From NCBI RefSeq assembly GCF_009936035.1, contig NZ_QWEO01000001.1, forward strand, positions 248,001-312,000: DNA of 64,000 bases. The letters run 5' to 3'. Numbering within the stretch: position 1 is the stretch's first letter; the number at the start of each line of letters is the position of its first letter. The notes under the pieces were generated by a model. It was not told the origin of the DNA. It was given only the letters and a program-made list of their open reading frames with translations, and searched no databases. Below, piece after piece: positions 24,780-30,799 of this stretch. The stretch is from Neglectibacter sp. X58. Its GTDB lineage: Bacteria > Bacillota > Clostridia > Oscillospirales > Acutalibacteraceae. A program made the translations under genes and the position numbers.

Positions 24780-25100
24780 AAGGGGAATTCCCAGCCTGGA
24801 TTGTTTGCTAGTACAGCGGGGGTTTCCACACGGTTTTTATGGCATTGTGGAAAAACAGACAAGGTTTTTTCTGGGTTTTTCCGGAAAAAACCCAATATAT
24901 ACCTCTTTTATTTCATTATCAGCCCTCTATCTTGTTGCGGACAGTTTTCCTGCTCACATACAAACAGACAGCACCCTGCCATGCATAAAGTTTGGTCCTG
25001 TCCACTGTATATTACGCATGGATGCAACTTGAGTTACAAATAATCTTTTTATACATCGCGGTTTTTATTCAGAAAGAGAGACATAGGCGCGACCCCTTTT
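24780..25100 (+). other. Noncoding stretch between an orphan promoter and spoIIM
   Basis: No convincing gene. Short frames (75-80 codons) lack ribosome sites and have no recognisable motifs. A hairpin GGGTTTTT/AAAAAACCC lies near 24872-24892. The region may be a long leader of spoIIM or encode an untranslated RNA. Confidence 0.4.
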
Positions 25101-25131
25101 TCATAGATATGTGGCATAAGCTCCATACATT
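25101..25131 (+). promoter_or_regulatory. Possible SigE (mother-cell) promoter of spoIIM
   Basis: CATACATT (25124-25131) matches the SigE -10 consensus CATACANT. An upstream TCATAGA (25101-25107) resembles the -35, but the 16-bp spacing is a little longer than the usual 13-15. The expected location, about 30 bp before spoIIM, supports it. Confidence 0.5.
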
Positions 25132-25160
25132 CCCTGTGAAAAAGTAAAGGACGGTGCTTC

Positions 25161-25784
25161 ATGAAAGCAAAAGAAACCCGCGCGCTCTTCCAAGACATCC
25201 CCTTTCTCCGGCGTTTTTCCCGAAAAGCTGTTTTTTGCCCTTTGCTGGCTTTGCTGCTATGTGGCGCAGTGGCTGGAGCGGCAGCCGGAGGCACTTTTGA
25301 TTTTTTTCATAGCGGGCAGGTGCTGCCCCTGTTCTTTTCGGGAATCCCCGACCCTCAGGGGGGCTTTTTTCCCTGTTTCTCCACCTTATTGTTGAATATG
25401 CTTATCGGCCTTATCCTGTTGTTCCTTTTAGGAATGACCGCTTTTGGAGTGGCGGCTGTGCCAGCCTTCATCTTTCTGAAAGGCGTTACTGTGGGCCTGG
25501 GAGTCCTTTCCTTTTTTACTGTGGACGGGCTTTCCGGGCTGGGCCGGGCGGCATGTACTTATACGCCTGTTACAGCCCTTGCATCTCTGCTGCTCCTGCT
25601 TTTCGCCACCCGCACCATGGTTTTTTCCAAGCGCCTGGCAAAGGCCGGGTTCAGCCCTCAGGAAGAAAGTCTGAATTTCCGCCGTTATCTTATGGACTTT
25701 TTCCTGTTCCTGTCTTTTGCGGTTATGGCTGCTCTTGTGGGAGGCTTGCTGGCTGTGCTGTACGGCAGTATATTTCCATCATAA
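25161..25784 (+). CDS. spoIIM: Stage II sporulation protein M
   Basis: A 207-residue integral membrane protein with about five helices (about 25-48, 74-98, 100-125, 135-152 and 175-200), including LLNMLIGLILLFLLGMTAFG and FIFLKGVTVGLGVLSFF, fitting the SpoIIM/DUF95 family in length and topology. SpoIIM works with SpoIID and SpoIIP to degrade peptidoglycan during forespore engulfment. The neighbour 15 bp downstream is xerD, as in Bacillus subtilis where spoIIM lies near the xerD homologue. AAAGGACGG precedes the ATG. Confidence 0.82.
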   Translation: MKAKETRALFQDIPFLRRFSRKAVFCPLLALLLCGAVAGAAAGGTFDFFHSGQVLPLFFSGIPDPQGGFFPCFSTLLLNMLIGLILLFLLGMTAFGVAAVPAFIFLKGVTVGLGVLSFFTVDGLSGLGRAACTYTPVTALASLLLLLFATRTMVFSKRLAKAGFSPQEESLNFRRYLMDFFLFLSFAVMAALVGGLLAVLYGSIFPS

Positions 25785-25799
25785 AGAAGGTGTTGAAAC

Positions 25800-26696
25800 G
25801 TGTACGATTTCCATTCTATGTTCGCGCAGTATCTTATGGAGCAGAAGGCCAATTCTGCTAACACGCGGGAATCTTATTTGCGGGATGTCCAGTATTTTTT
25901 GGAGTTTCTTGGCAGGCTGGATATTACGCCTCTAGAAGCAGACGAACGGGATATCCAAGCCTTTGTGCAGCATTTGGCTGATTTAAAGCGCTCTACCACT
26001 ACTATTTCTCGGAATTTGGCCTCTGTCCGCTGTTTTTATAAGTTCCTTATTATGCAGGGGCTTGTGGATCATAACCCGGCCAAGGCGGTAAAGCTGGAAA
26101 AGGCAGAGAAAAAGCTGCCCCAGGTTTTGCTGGGGGAGGAGATTGAACTGCTGCTTGACCAGCCGGATATCACAGAGCCGAAGGGCTGCCGGGACAAAGC
26201 TATGCTGGAGCTGCTGTATGCGACAGGCATCCGGGCCTCGGAGCTTATCAATCTGAACATACAGGACATCAACCTGCGTTCCGGGGTGCTGTACTGCCGG
26301 GGCAGCAAAGGCGTGCGTTCCATCCCTATTTACCCTTCTGCTGTGGTGGCGGTGTCTGACTACATATACCGGATGCGGGGCTTGATTGCCGGGCCGGACA
26401 GCGGCGAGGCGCTTTTTGTGAACCTGAACGGCGGCAGGCTGACCCGCCAGGGCTTCTGGAAGATTGTAAAAGGCTATGCGGTGGAGGCAGGCATTACAAA
26501 AGAAATTACGCCTCACACCATCCGTCACTCCTTTGCCCTTCATCTATTGGAAAACGGCGCTTCTGTCAAGGACATTCAGACAATGATGGGCCATGCGGAT
26601 ATTTCCTCTACCCAAGTGTATGTACAGCTTTTGGACAGCCATGTGAACCAGGTGTATCACGACTGCCATCCCAAAGCCCAACGGAAGCTAGGGTAA
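25800..26696 (+). CDS. xerD: Tyrosine recombinase XerD
   Basis: A 298-residue Xer recombinase with an N-terminal SAM-like domain (1-100) and a complete catalytic set: R145 (ATGIRASEL), K170 (GSKGVR), H239 and R242 (HTIRHSF), H265 (MGHAD) and nucleophile Y274 (TQVYVQL). XerD resolves chromosome dimers at dif with XerC. The GTG start at 25800 has AAGAAGGTG upstream. Placement after spoIIM supports XerD identity. A second Xer-type gene and a dif-like site lie within 2.1 kb. Confidence 0.92.
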   Translation: MYDFHSMFAQYLMEQKANSANTRESYLRDVQYFLEFLGRLDITPLEADERDIQAFVQHLADLKRSTTTISRNLASVRCFYKFLIMQGLVDHNPAKAVKLEKAEKKLPQVLLGEEIELLLDQPDITEPKGCRDKAMLELLYATGIRASELINLNIQDINLRSGVLYCRGSKGVRSIPIYPSAVVAVSDYIYRMRGLIAGPDSGEALFVNLNGGRLTRQGFWKIVKGYAVEAGITKEITPHTIRHSFALHLLENGASVKDIQTMMGHADISSTQVYVQLLDSHVNQVYHDCHPKAQRKLG

Positions 26697-26709
26697 AGGA
26701 GGGAGCGGC

Positions 26710-27615
26710 TTGCCTTTCTTTGGTTTGTTCAGGCCTTATGGCAGGTCTGGATCTGGGGGGCGCAGAGAGGAAAAGCCCAAAGCAGCGCCAGCGCGGTTTT
26801 TTCAGCTTTGGGGGCGGAAATTTTCCCAACTGGTGCGGCTGAACCTGCTTTTCCTGGTTCCGGTTCTGCTGGTGCTGGCGTTAATGGCGGCGCTGGAGTT
26901 TTTCTTGCCGCACTATCTGATGCGTTTGCCAGAGGCGGGAAACGGTATACAGTGGTGCAGATGGGAGCAGTTTTCCCACCCGGCTCCTTATGAAATGAAA
27001 GGCTTCTGGCTGGATATGTGGAGGCTGTGGGCAGTTCCGGTGCCGCTGGTGCTGCTTTCTCCATTTTGGGCAGGGCTGTCCCTTGTTACTAGGAATTATG
27101 TAAGGGAAGAACACGCTTTTATCTGGTATGATTTCTGGGACGCTGTGAGGGCCAACTGGAAAAGCTTCCTGCTAGGGGGCGCTGTGTGTTATCTTCAGTT
27201 TGCAGTGCTGTCCACTTCCATTGCCTGTTATGGCTGGGCGGCCCAAAGCCAGCCCTTGTATTATGCCCTTTTATGGCCCTGTGTGATGCTGGGGCTGCTG
27301 TGCCTGTTTGCCCAATATTATCTGCCAGTTATGCTGGTTACGTTCCATTTGAAATGGAGACAAGCCTACAAAAATGCTTTGATTTTTTCAGTTGTAGGCC
27401 TTGGGCGGAATCTGCTGCTTACGCTCCTTTTAAGCGTACTGGTGCTTTTTTGCAGCCTGCCTTTGCTGGTGCTGAATCTTTTGGTGTTTTCTATCTTCTT
27501 CGGGCTGTTCGGCTGCGGTTTTTCCATGTTCCTGGTGAATTTTATGGTTTATCCTGTTGTTGAGCGCCATATGATGCAGAAATCCTGTGAGGAATCTATG
27601 ATGGACAAAAAATAA
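26710..27615 (+). CDS. YesL-family (DUF624) membrane protein
   Basis: A 301-residue protein with a basic N-terminus and five or six transmembrane helices (starting about residue 44, 109, 155, 190, 230 and 255). The FWDAVRANWKSFLLGGAV and MLVTFHLKWRQAYKNALIF segments are typical of DUF624. B. subtilis YesL lies in a pectin locus, but the function of the family is unknown. The start is TTG at 26710, with AAAGGAGGG 6 nt upstream. It is the last plus-strand gene before the orientation switch. Confidence 0.75.
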   Translation: MPFFGLFRPYGRSGSGGRREEKPKAAPARFFQLWGRKFSQLVRLNLLFLVPVLLVLALMAALEFFLPHYLMRLPEAGNGIQWCRWEQFSHPAPYEMKGFWLDMWRLWAVPVPLVLLSPFWAGLSLVTRNYVREEHAFIWYDFWDAVRANWKSFLLGGAVCYLQFAVLSTSIACYGWAAQSQPLYYALLWPCVMLGLLCLFAQYYLPVMLVTFHLKWRQAYKNALIFSVVGLGRNLLLTLLLSVLVLFCSLPLLVLNLLVFSIFFGLFGCGFSMFLVNFMVYPVVERHMMQKSCEESMMDKK

Positions 27616-27616
27616 A

Positions 27617-27662
27617 AGCAAGTCTTGAAAGGCGGTTCGTCTCTCAAGGCTTGCTTATTTTT
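27617..27662. terminator. Bidirectional terminator at the orientation switch
   Basis: AGCAAGTCTTGA (27617-27628) pairs with TCAAGGCTTGCT (27644-27655), followed by TATTTTTT on plus; the minus side has TTTTATTTTTT. It separates the convergent YesL-family and Xer genes. Confidence 0.85.
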
Positions 27663-27672
27663 TGCTGTTTTT

Positions 27673-28680
27673 CTATTCCTCGTCTTTCCGTTCTTTCTTC
27701 TCGCTTTTGGGAGATACATAGGCCAGAGGGTTGGCATTTATGGCGCTTTCCATCTGATTGCTGGAGGTGTGCGTATAGATTTCTGTGGTGCCCAGATTGG
27801 CATGGCCCAGAATGTCCTGGAGCACCCGGATATCCACGTCGCCGTAGCGGTACATTAAGGTGGCGGCTGTGTGGCGCAGCTTGTGTACGGAGTAACCAGG
27901 GCCGCTGAGGCCGATTTTATCCAGGTATTTCTTTACCATAGCCTGCACAGTTTTAGGGCTGATGCGGGTTTTCCGGTTGCTGAGAAAGAGGGCGCTGCGA
28001 TCAATTACGCCGTCCTTGGGACGTACCGCCAGGTAGCTGTTGATAGCGTCCAGGCAGGCTTGGTTTAGGTATACAATGCGCTCCTTGTTGCCCTTGCCCA
28101 GGATGCGAAGAGTGGAATTGTTATAGAGCACATCTGAAATGTTGATGGAAACCAGCTCAGCAAGGCGCATTCCGCAGTTGAGAAACAAGGTCAGGATACA
28201 GCGGTCACGCTCCGCGTCCGGGCCTTCTACTGCCTGCAGCAGTTCGATGCTTTGTTCGAGAGAAAGGAAATGGGGGAGCGATTTCTTTTTTTTAGGTGGG
28301 GTCAGGTTTTCTGTGGGGTTTTCTGCCAAAAGCTTTTCGTGGACGGTGAGGTATTTGAAAAAGGATTTCAGCGAGGAGGATTTCCGCTGGCGGGTGGAAC
28401 TCATATTATTGCGCTCGTCTGCCACAAAATTCATAAACTCGAACAGGTCATAGGTTTTGATGTTCCGAACAAATTCCAAGCCCACGTCTTTTACGGAAAC
28501 TTCTTCCAGTGGCACGCCGGGCTGTACCAAGGCCCAATTGACCTTTAAGAAACGGAACAGCGTGCGCAGATCCATGCAGTATTCATCTACAGTTTTGGCG
28601 GACAAACCTTTGATGTTGCGCAGATACATGGCGTATTCCTGAACGAGATCGGACATTTCCAGTTTGATTGAAAAACTCAT
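27673..28680 (-). CDS. Xer-type tyrosine recombinase (XerC-like)
   Basis: A 335-residue tyrosine recombinase with an N-terminal SAM-like domain and full catalytic set: R172 (NCGMRLAEL), K199 (GKGNKER), H266 and R269 (HKLRHTA), H293 (LGHANL) and Y302 (EIYTHT). It is longer than typical XerC (~300) because of an insert in the N-terminal domain (~50-75). The ATG at 28680 has AAAGGA 11 nt upstream. Its promoter region contains the dif-like site 78 bp away. It lies outside the element's direct repeats, so it is a host gene and the plausible XerD partner. Confidence 0.85.
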   Translation of the reverse strand: MSFSIKLEMSDLVQEYAMYLRNIKGLSAKTVDEYCMDLRTLFRFLKVNWALVQPGVPLEEVSVKDVGLEFVRNIKTYDLFEFMNFVADERNNMSSTRQRKSSSLKSFFKYLTVHEKLLAENPTENLTPPKKKKSLPHFLSLEQSIELLQAVEGPDAERDRCILTLFLNCGMRLAELVSINISDVLYNNSTLRILGKGNKERIVYLNQACLDAINSYLAVRPKDGVIDRSALFLSNRKTRISPKTVQAMVKKYLDKIGLSGPGYSVHKLRHTAATLMYRYGDVDIRVLQDILGHANLGTTEIYTHTSSNQMESAINANPLAYVSPKSEKKERKDEE

Positions 28681-28757
28681 GGCAAGGATTCCTTTCTGGG
28701 ATTTTAGCCGGGTTTTATGGAATTTCAGAGGCACAAATATGTTTCTGCCTCCCCTGA

Positions 28758-28785
28758 ATTATACAAAATATCAATTTTGTATAAT
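28758..28785. other. dif-like Xer recombination site (host attachment site)
   Basis: Two perfectly inverted 11-bp arms, ATTATACAAAA and TTTTGTATAAT, flank a 6-bp centre TATCAA: the 11-6-11 layout of dif. The right arm shares 8 of 11 bases with the E. coli XerD half-site (TTATGTTAAAT). It lies 78 bp upstream of a Xer gene, near xerD, and at the point where gene orientation switches. Perfect symmetry is unusual for a XerC/XerD site, so a dedicated single-recombinase site is possible. The left arm is host sequence; the right arm is shared with the element repeat. Confidence 0.65.
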
Positions 28786-28839
28786 TGCTCTTTTTGGAAA
28801 AAGCCCCTTTCAAAGGTGCTGGCTCCCTCGTCCCTCCTG
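28773..28839 (+). repeat. Left direct repeat of the integrated element (attL)
   Basis: A 67-bp sequence repeated at 30730-30796 with 62 of 67 identical; the first 37 bases are identical. It contains the right arm of the dif-like site and the 14-bp palindrome CTTTTTGGAAAAAG. Confidence 0.85.
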
Positions 28840-28940
28840 CGTGTTCCGCTGGGTCAGCGGCGCGCCTTCAGTCGGCCCGGGCTTCCGGGCCTCCTTGCGG
28901 ACGCTGGCCCGCGCTGGCGCGCGGGAAGGTTGAAAATAAA
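28840..28940 (+). promoter_or_regulatory. GC-rich hairpin cluster, possible single-strand origin
   Basis: Three adjacent palindromes, CCGCTG-ggt-CAGCGG, GGCCCGG-gctt-CCGGGCC and a CCCGCGC/GCGCGGG pair, are packed in ~100 bp just inside the left repeat, with no gene. Rolling-circle replicons carry such structured noncoding regions as complementary-strand origins, so this role is suggested by context. Confidence 0.4.
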
Positions 28941-28970
28941 GCCCAGATTCCATCTTTTCCTTTCCGGGCC

Positions 28971-28999
28971 TTGACAAATCCCACAAGAGATAGTATTAT
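28971..28999 (+). promoter_or_regulatory. Promoter of the element's noncoding RNA
   Basis: TTGACA (28971-28976), 17-bp spacer, TATTAT (28994-28999): the best SigA match in the element. It points away from both protein genes. Confidence 0.8.
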
Positions 29000-29005
29000 T
29001 GTAAT

Positions 29006-29161
29006 CACGGAAACAATCGCCAAGTCTCGGGCTTGCCTGCGGGCACCCGAGACGGGCGAGGTTTACGTACAAAACAATAAGACTGTGCTCGGCCCTGATT
29101 GTGTCACTACAAAAAGGGTAGCACAAAGGCCCCGGACTTGTCAAGCCCGGGGCCTTTTTTT
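29006..29161 (+). ncRNA. Predicted ~155-nt structured RNA of the integrated element
   Basis: Delimited by a consensus promoter and an intrinsic terminator, with no ribosome site and no ORF of note. Stem 1: GTCTCGGG (29024-29031) with CCCGAGAC (29046-29053), continuing inward through TGCC/GGCA on a TGCG tetraloop and outward through CGCC/GGCG. Stem 2: GTGCT with AGCAC plus CCCT/AGGG. Alternatively ACAATC near the 5' end can pair with GATTGT. It does not match the signatures I know for 6S, SRP, tmRNA or RNase P. It could be a replication regulator or a distinct functional RNA. Confidence 0.6.
29128..29161 (+). terminator. Terminator of the element RNA
   Basis: GGCCCCGG (29128-29135) pairs with CCGGGGCC (29147-29154), extended by CTTG/CAAG, then seven T. 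The downstream end lies 40 bp before the convergent recombinase gene's stop. Confidence 0.9.
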
Positions 29162-29201
29162 GCAACAATCCTGAAAGTGTTGCAAAAAGGTTACAAAATT
29201 G

Positions 29202-29714
29202 TCAAAATTTGTCGCTTAGCGCATACAAGGCCGTTGTTTCCGGCCTGTCATGCCGCAAGGCTTCCTGCACCTGCTCCAAGCTCCCGCTCTCCCGGAACCT
29301 CTCCACAGCAAAGATTTTCCGGGCCGTGTGGGGCGATACATGGGCCTTTTCGGCCTGAGCCACCCTTCTCACCCAACGATACACCGTAGACCTGCTCACG
29401 GGCCTGCCAGGGGCCTTCTTGCTTTCAAAGACCAGCTCCCTCTGCCTGTCCAGCCACCAGCCCCACAAAGACGCCTTGAGATAGGCTGGCACATCCAGCA
29501 CAACCGTCTTGCCCGTCTTGCGCTCCCGCACAGGGGCGCTCCAAAGCACCTGGCTAAACGTCAGGCCCAGCACGTCTGAAATCCGCAGGCCCGTTTCCAG
29601 GCTCAGCAGAAGCGCCACCTTGTACGTCTCCGGCATCTGGGAAATCAACCGCACGAACTCCCCCCTTTCCAAAAATTCAGACCGCAATTCTCCCCCCAAC
29701 CTTGCGGTTGTCAT
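29202..29714 (-). CDS. Catalytic-domain-only tyrosine recombinase of the element
   Basis: A 170-residue protein with all catalytic positions of tyrosine recombinases: R44 (TGLRISDV), a lysine in ERKTGK (K66/K69), H129 and R132 (HTARKIF), H155 (LRHDRP) and Y164 (ALYAL). There is no N-terminal core-binding domain, so it is about half the usual size. ATG at 29714 lies 20 bp after the rep stop; no strong ribosome site is seen, suggesting translational coupling. A longer frame opening at 29942 overlaps rep and lacks family similarity. It may integrate the element itself or assist host Xer proteins. Confidence 0.8.
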   Translation of the reverse strand: MTTARLGGELRSEFLERGEFVRLISQMPETYKVALLLSLETGLRISDVLGLTFSQVLWSAPVRERKTGKTVVLDVPAYLKASLWGWWLDRQRELVFESKKAPGRPVSRSTVYRWVRRVAQAEKAHVSPHTARKIFAVERFRESGSLEQVQEALRHDRPETTALYALSDKF

Positions 29715-29734
29715 ATTGTCAACAAGGAAATATA

Positions 29735-30499
29735 TTAAGTGGGCGTATCGCCTGTAGGCCGATAGCGGAACTCCAACCCCGCATCCTCTACCACCACCAC
29801 CTTTCCCGGGATTTCCGCCCAGTTGTCGGCCTGGTAATAAACCAGCCGAGGGGGCCGCAAGTCTCCCCCGTGAAAGAAGTACCGCCCACCAATGCACCCT
29901 GATTCCGTAGATTTTGTAATATATTTTGTGATGTAGCGACAAACTGCTCCGTAATCTCCGGACAGCTTGACAGCAGTTGTGAAGCCATAACGCCAGTTAG
30001 ATATATTGTATATGATTCTATTATCTTTCGTTTTGTGCCCACTTTCACACAGCCGAAGCCCTCCACCGTTAACCAGACCGTGAAAGTGCAACGCTCCATC
30101 CTTGTGCAGTTCTGGCACAAGGATGTATTGAAAACCATTTCGCTCCACACGGTTGGAGAGCCATTGTCCGAGCCTAAGCACACATTTTTTGTAGTCATAT
30201 CGGTCTATCTCCCTCTCATCCAGCGTAAGGGTAATGAAATACTCCATGGGATTGCAGACAGCCAGCTCGAACAATTGTTTTCTTGCCCGGGCCGCAGACC
30301 TCCCAGCGCTTTCCCCCTCCGCCGATTGTTTCCGTGTTTTCTTCTTCCTGTCCCCGACTTCCTCCACAGCCAGCCGCCGAAAGATAGGACGGTTTGCGAC
30401 AACGTCCTCCAGCACTTCCCCATTACAGGGGTTGATTTTCATGCGTCCGTTGCAGTAGACATCACTTTCAGTCAATAAATTTATAATGCGGTTATCCAC
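29735..30499 (-). CDS. Rolling-circle replication initiator (HUH, phiX174 gpA-like)
   Basis: A 254-residue Rep with the HUH set: motif 1 FITLTLD (88-94), motif 2 HFH (H138, H140) in GALHFHGLVNG, and motif 3 YITKYITK with two tyrosines (Y189, Y193) spaced as in phiX174 gpA (YVAKYVNK). Such enzymes nick one strand at an origin and release circular single-stranded DNA. The start is uncertain: GTG at 30499 fits the open frame but has no good ribosome site, and ATG at 30442 is the alternative. It is co-oriented with the recombinase gene. The structured region upstream probably holds its origin. Confidence 0.82.
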   Translation of the reverse strand: MDNRIINLLTESDVYCNGRMKINPCNGEVLEDVVANRPIFRRLAVEEVGDRKKKTRKQSAEGESAGRSAARARKQLFELAVCNPMEYFITLTLDEREIDRYDYKKCVLRLGQWLSNRVERNGFQYILVPELHKDGALHFHGLVNGGGLRLCESGHKTKDNRIIYNISNWRYGFTTAVKLSGDYGAVCRYITKYITKSTESGCIGGRYFFHGGDLRPPRLVYYQADNWAEIPGKVVVVEDAGLEFRYRPTGDTPT

Positions 30500-30597
30500 A
30501 AGTAATTTATTGAAGGAATACTGTGCCTATTATCAAGTATAAGAAACAGCCAGAGCCAGCGAACCTCCGCCCTCCTCAGCGTCAGCACCCAAGTTGC
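30500..30597. other. Upstream region of rep
   Basis: About 100 bp without a gene. On the minus strand a TATACT/GATAAT pair of -10-like boxes lies around 30530-30545 with only weak -35 candidates, so the rep promoter is not firmly placed. Confidence 0.35.
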
Positions 30598-30614
30598 GGG
30601 GTTTTTCCAAAAAG
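30598..30614 (-). repeat. Inverted partial copy of the attachment repeat
   Basis: GGGG followed by TTTTTCCAAAAAG is the reverse complement of CTTTTTGGAAAAAGCCCC at 30747-30764 with one base deleted. The two copies flank the long hairpin at 30665-30738, so the whole segment can fold on itself. Confidence 0.6.
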
Positions 30615-30660
30615 TCTCGCCTGCGCTCGAACCGCAATTAGCGCGCGCCCGGATATTGCG

Positions 30661-30688
30661 CGCTTACAAAATTGGCGTTTTGTATCAT
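30661..30688. other. Second dif-like core inside the element
   Basis: An 11-6-11 site: left arm CGCTTACAAAA (7 of 11 matches to the host site), centre TTGGCG, right arm TTTTGTATCAT (10 of 11 matches). It lies 54 bp from the core in the right repeat. Confidence 0.6.
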
Positions 30689-30738
30689 TTCGCGCATCAA
30701 GTATATGCGCGAAAAGAGACAAAACGAGAAATTTTGTA
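30665..30738. repeat. Long hairpin joining two dif-like cores (possible single-strand attP or origin)
   Basis: Left strand 30665-30697 pairs with right strand 30705-30738 around the 7-nt loop CAAGTAT. It forms ten perfect pairs (TTTCGCGCAT/ATGCGCGAAA), twelve more positions with two mismatches, a 2-by-3 internal loop, then nine perfect pairs (TACAAAATT/AATTTTGTA). The TACAAAA/TTTTGTA duplexes on each side of the internal loop recreate a dif-like site on folded single-stranded DNA. Confidence 0.75.
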
Positions 30739-30796
30739 TAATTGCTCTTTTTGGAAAAAGCCCCTTCTTATGGTGCTGGCTCCTTCGTCCCTCCTG
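30730..30796 (+). repeat. Right direct repeat of the integrated element (attR)
   Basis: The counterpart of 28773-28839 (62 of 67 identical; first 37 identical). Here the core arm TTTTGTATAAT (30732-30742) is preceded by a poor left arm, so unlike the left junction this end is not a symmetric site. Confidence 0.85.
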
Positions 30797-30799
30797 GCA

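Larger units (their letters stand above)
28773..30729. mobile_element. 1,957-bp integrated element with HUH Rep and mini tyrosine recombinase
   Basis: One unit of DNA between 67-bp direct repeats (28773 and 30730). Contents from left: GC-rich hairpins, a promoter-terminator unit for an apparent RNA, a 170-residue tyrosine recombinase gene, a rolling-circle Rep gene (both minus), and a structured region with dif-like cores. No coat, relaxase or cargo genes. The layout implies a small circular replicon integrated by site-specific recombination at a host Xer-type site, comparable in logic to integrative elements exploiting Xer, but I recognise no described Bacillota family. Confidence 0.8.

Noticed and set aside
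27673-28680. Treating the second Xer-type recombinase as part of the mobile element
   Set aside because: It lies outside the direct repeats and has a full two-domain Xer architecture, so it is more likely a host gene.
29006-29161. The element RNA as 6S, SRP, tmRNA or RNase P RNA
   Set aside because: It is too short for RNase P and tmRNA, lacks the GGAAGCAGCC-type SRP core, and does not show the long double-stranded rod with a central bubble expected of 6S.
29715-29942. N-terminal extension of the element recombinase overlapping rep
   Set aside because: It lies out of frame within the rep coding region and is Gly/Pro/Arg-rich, unlike a core-binding domain; the ATG at 29714 gives a clean catalytic domain.
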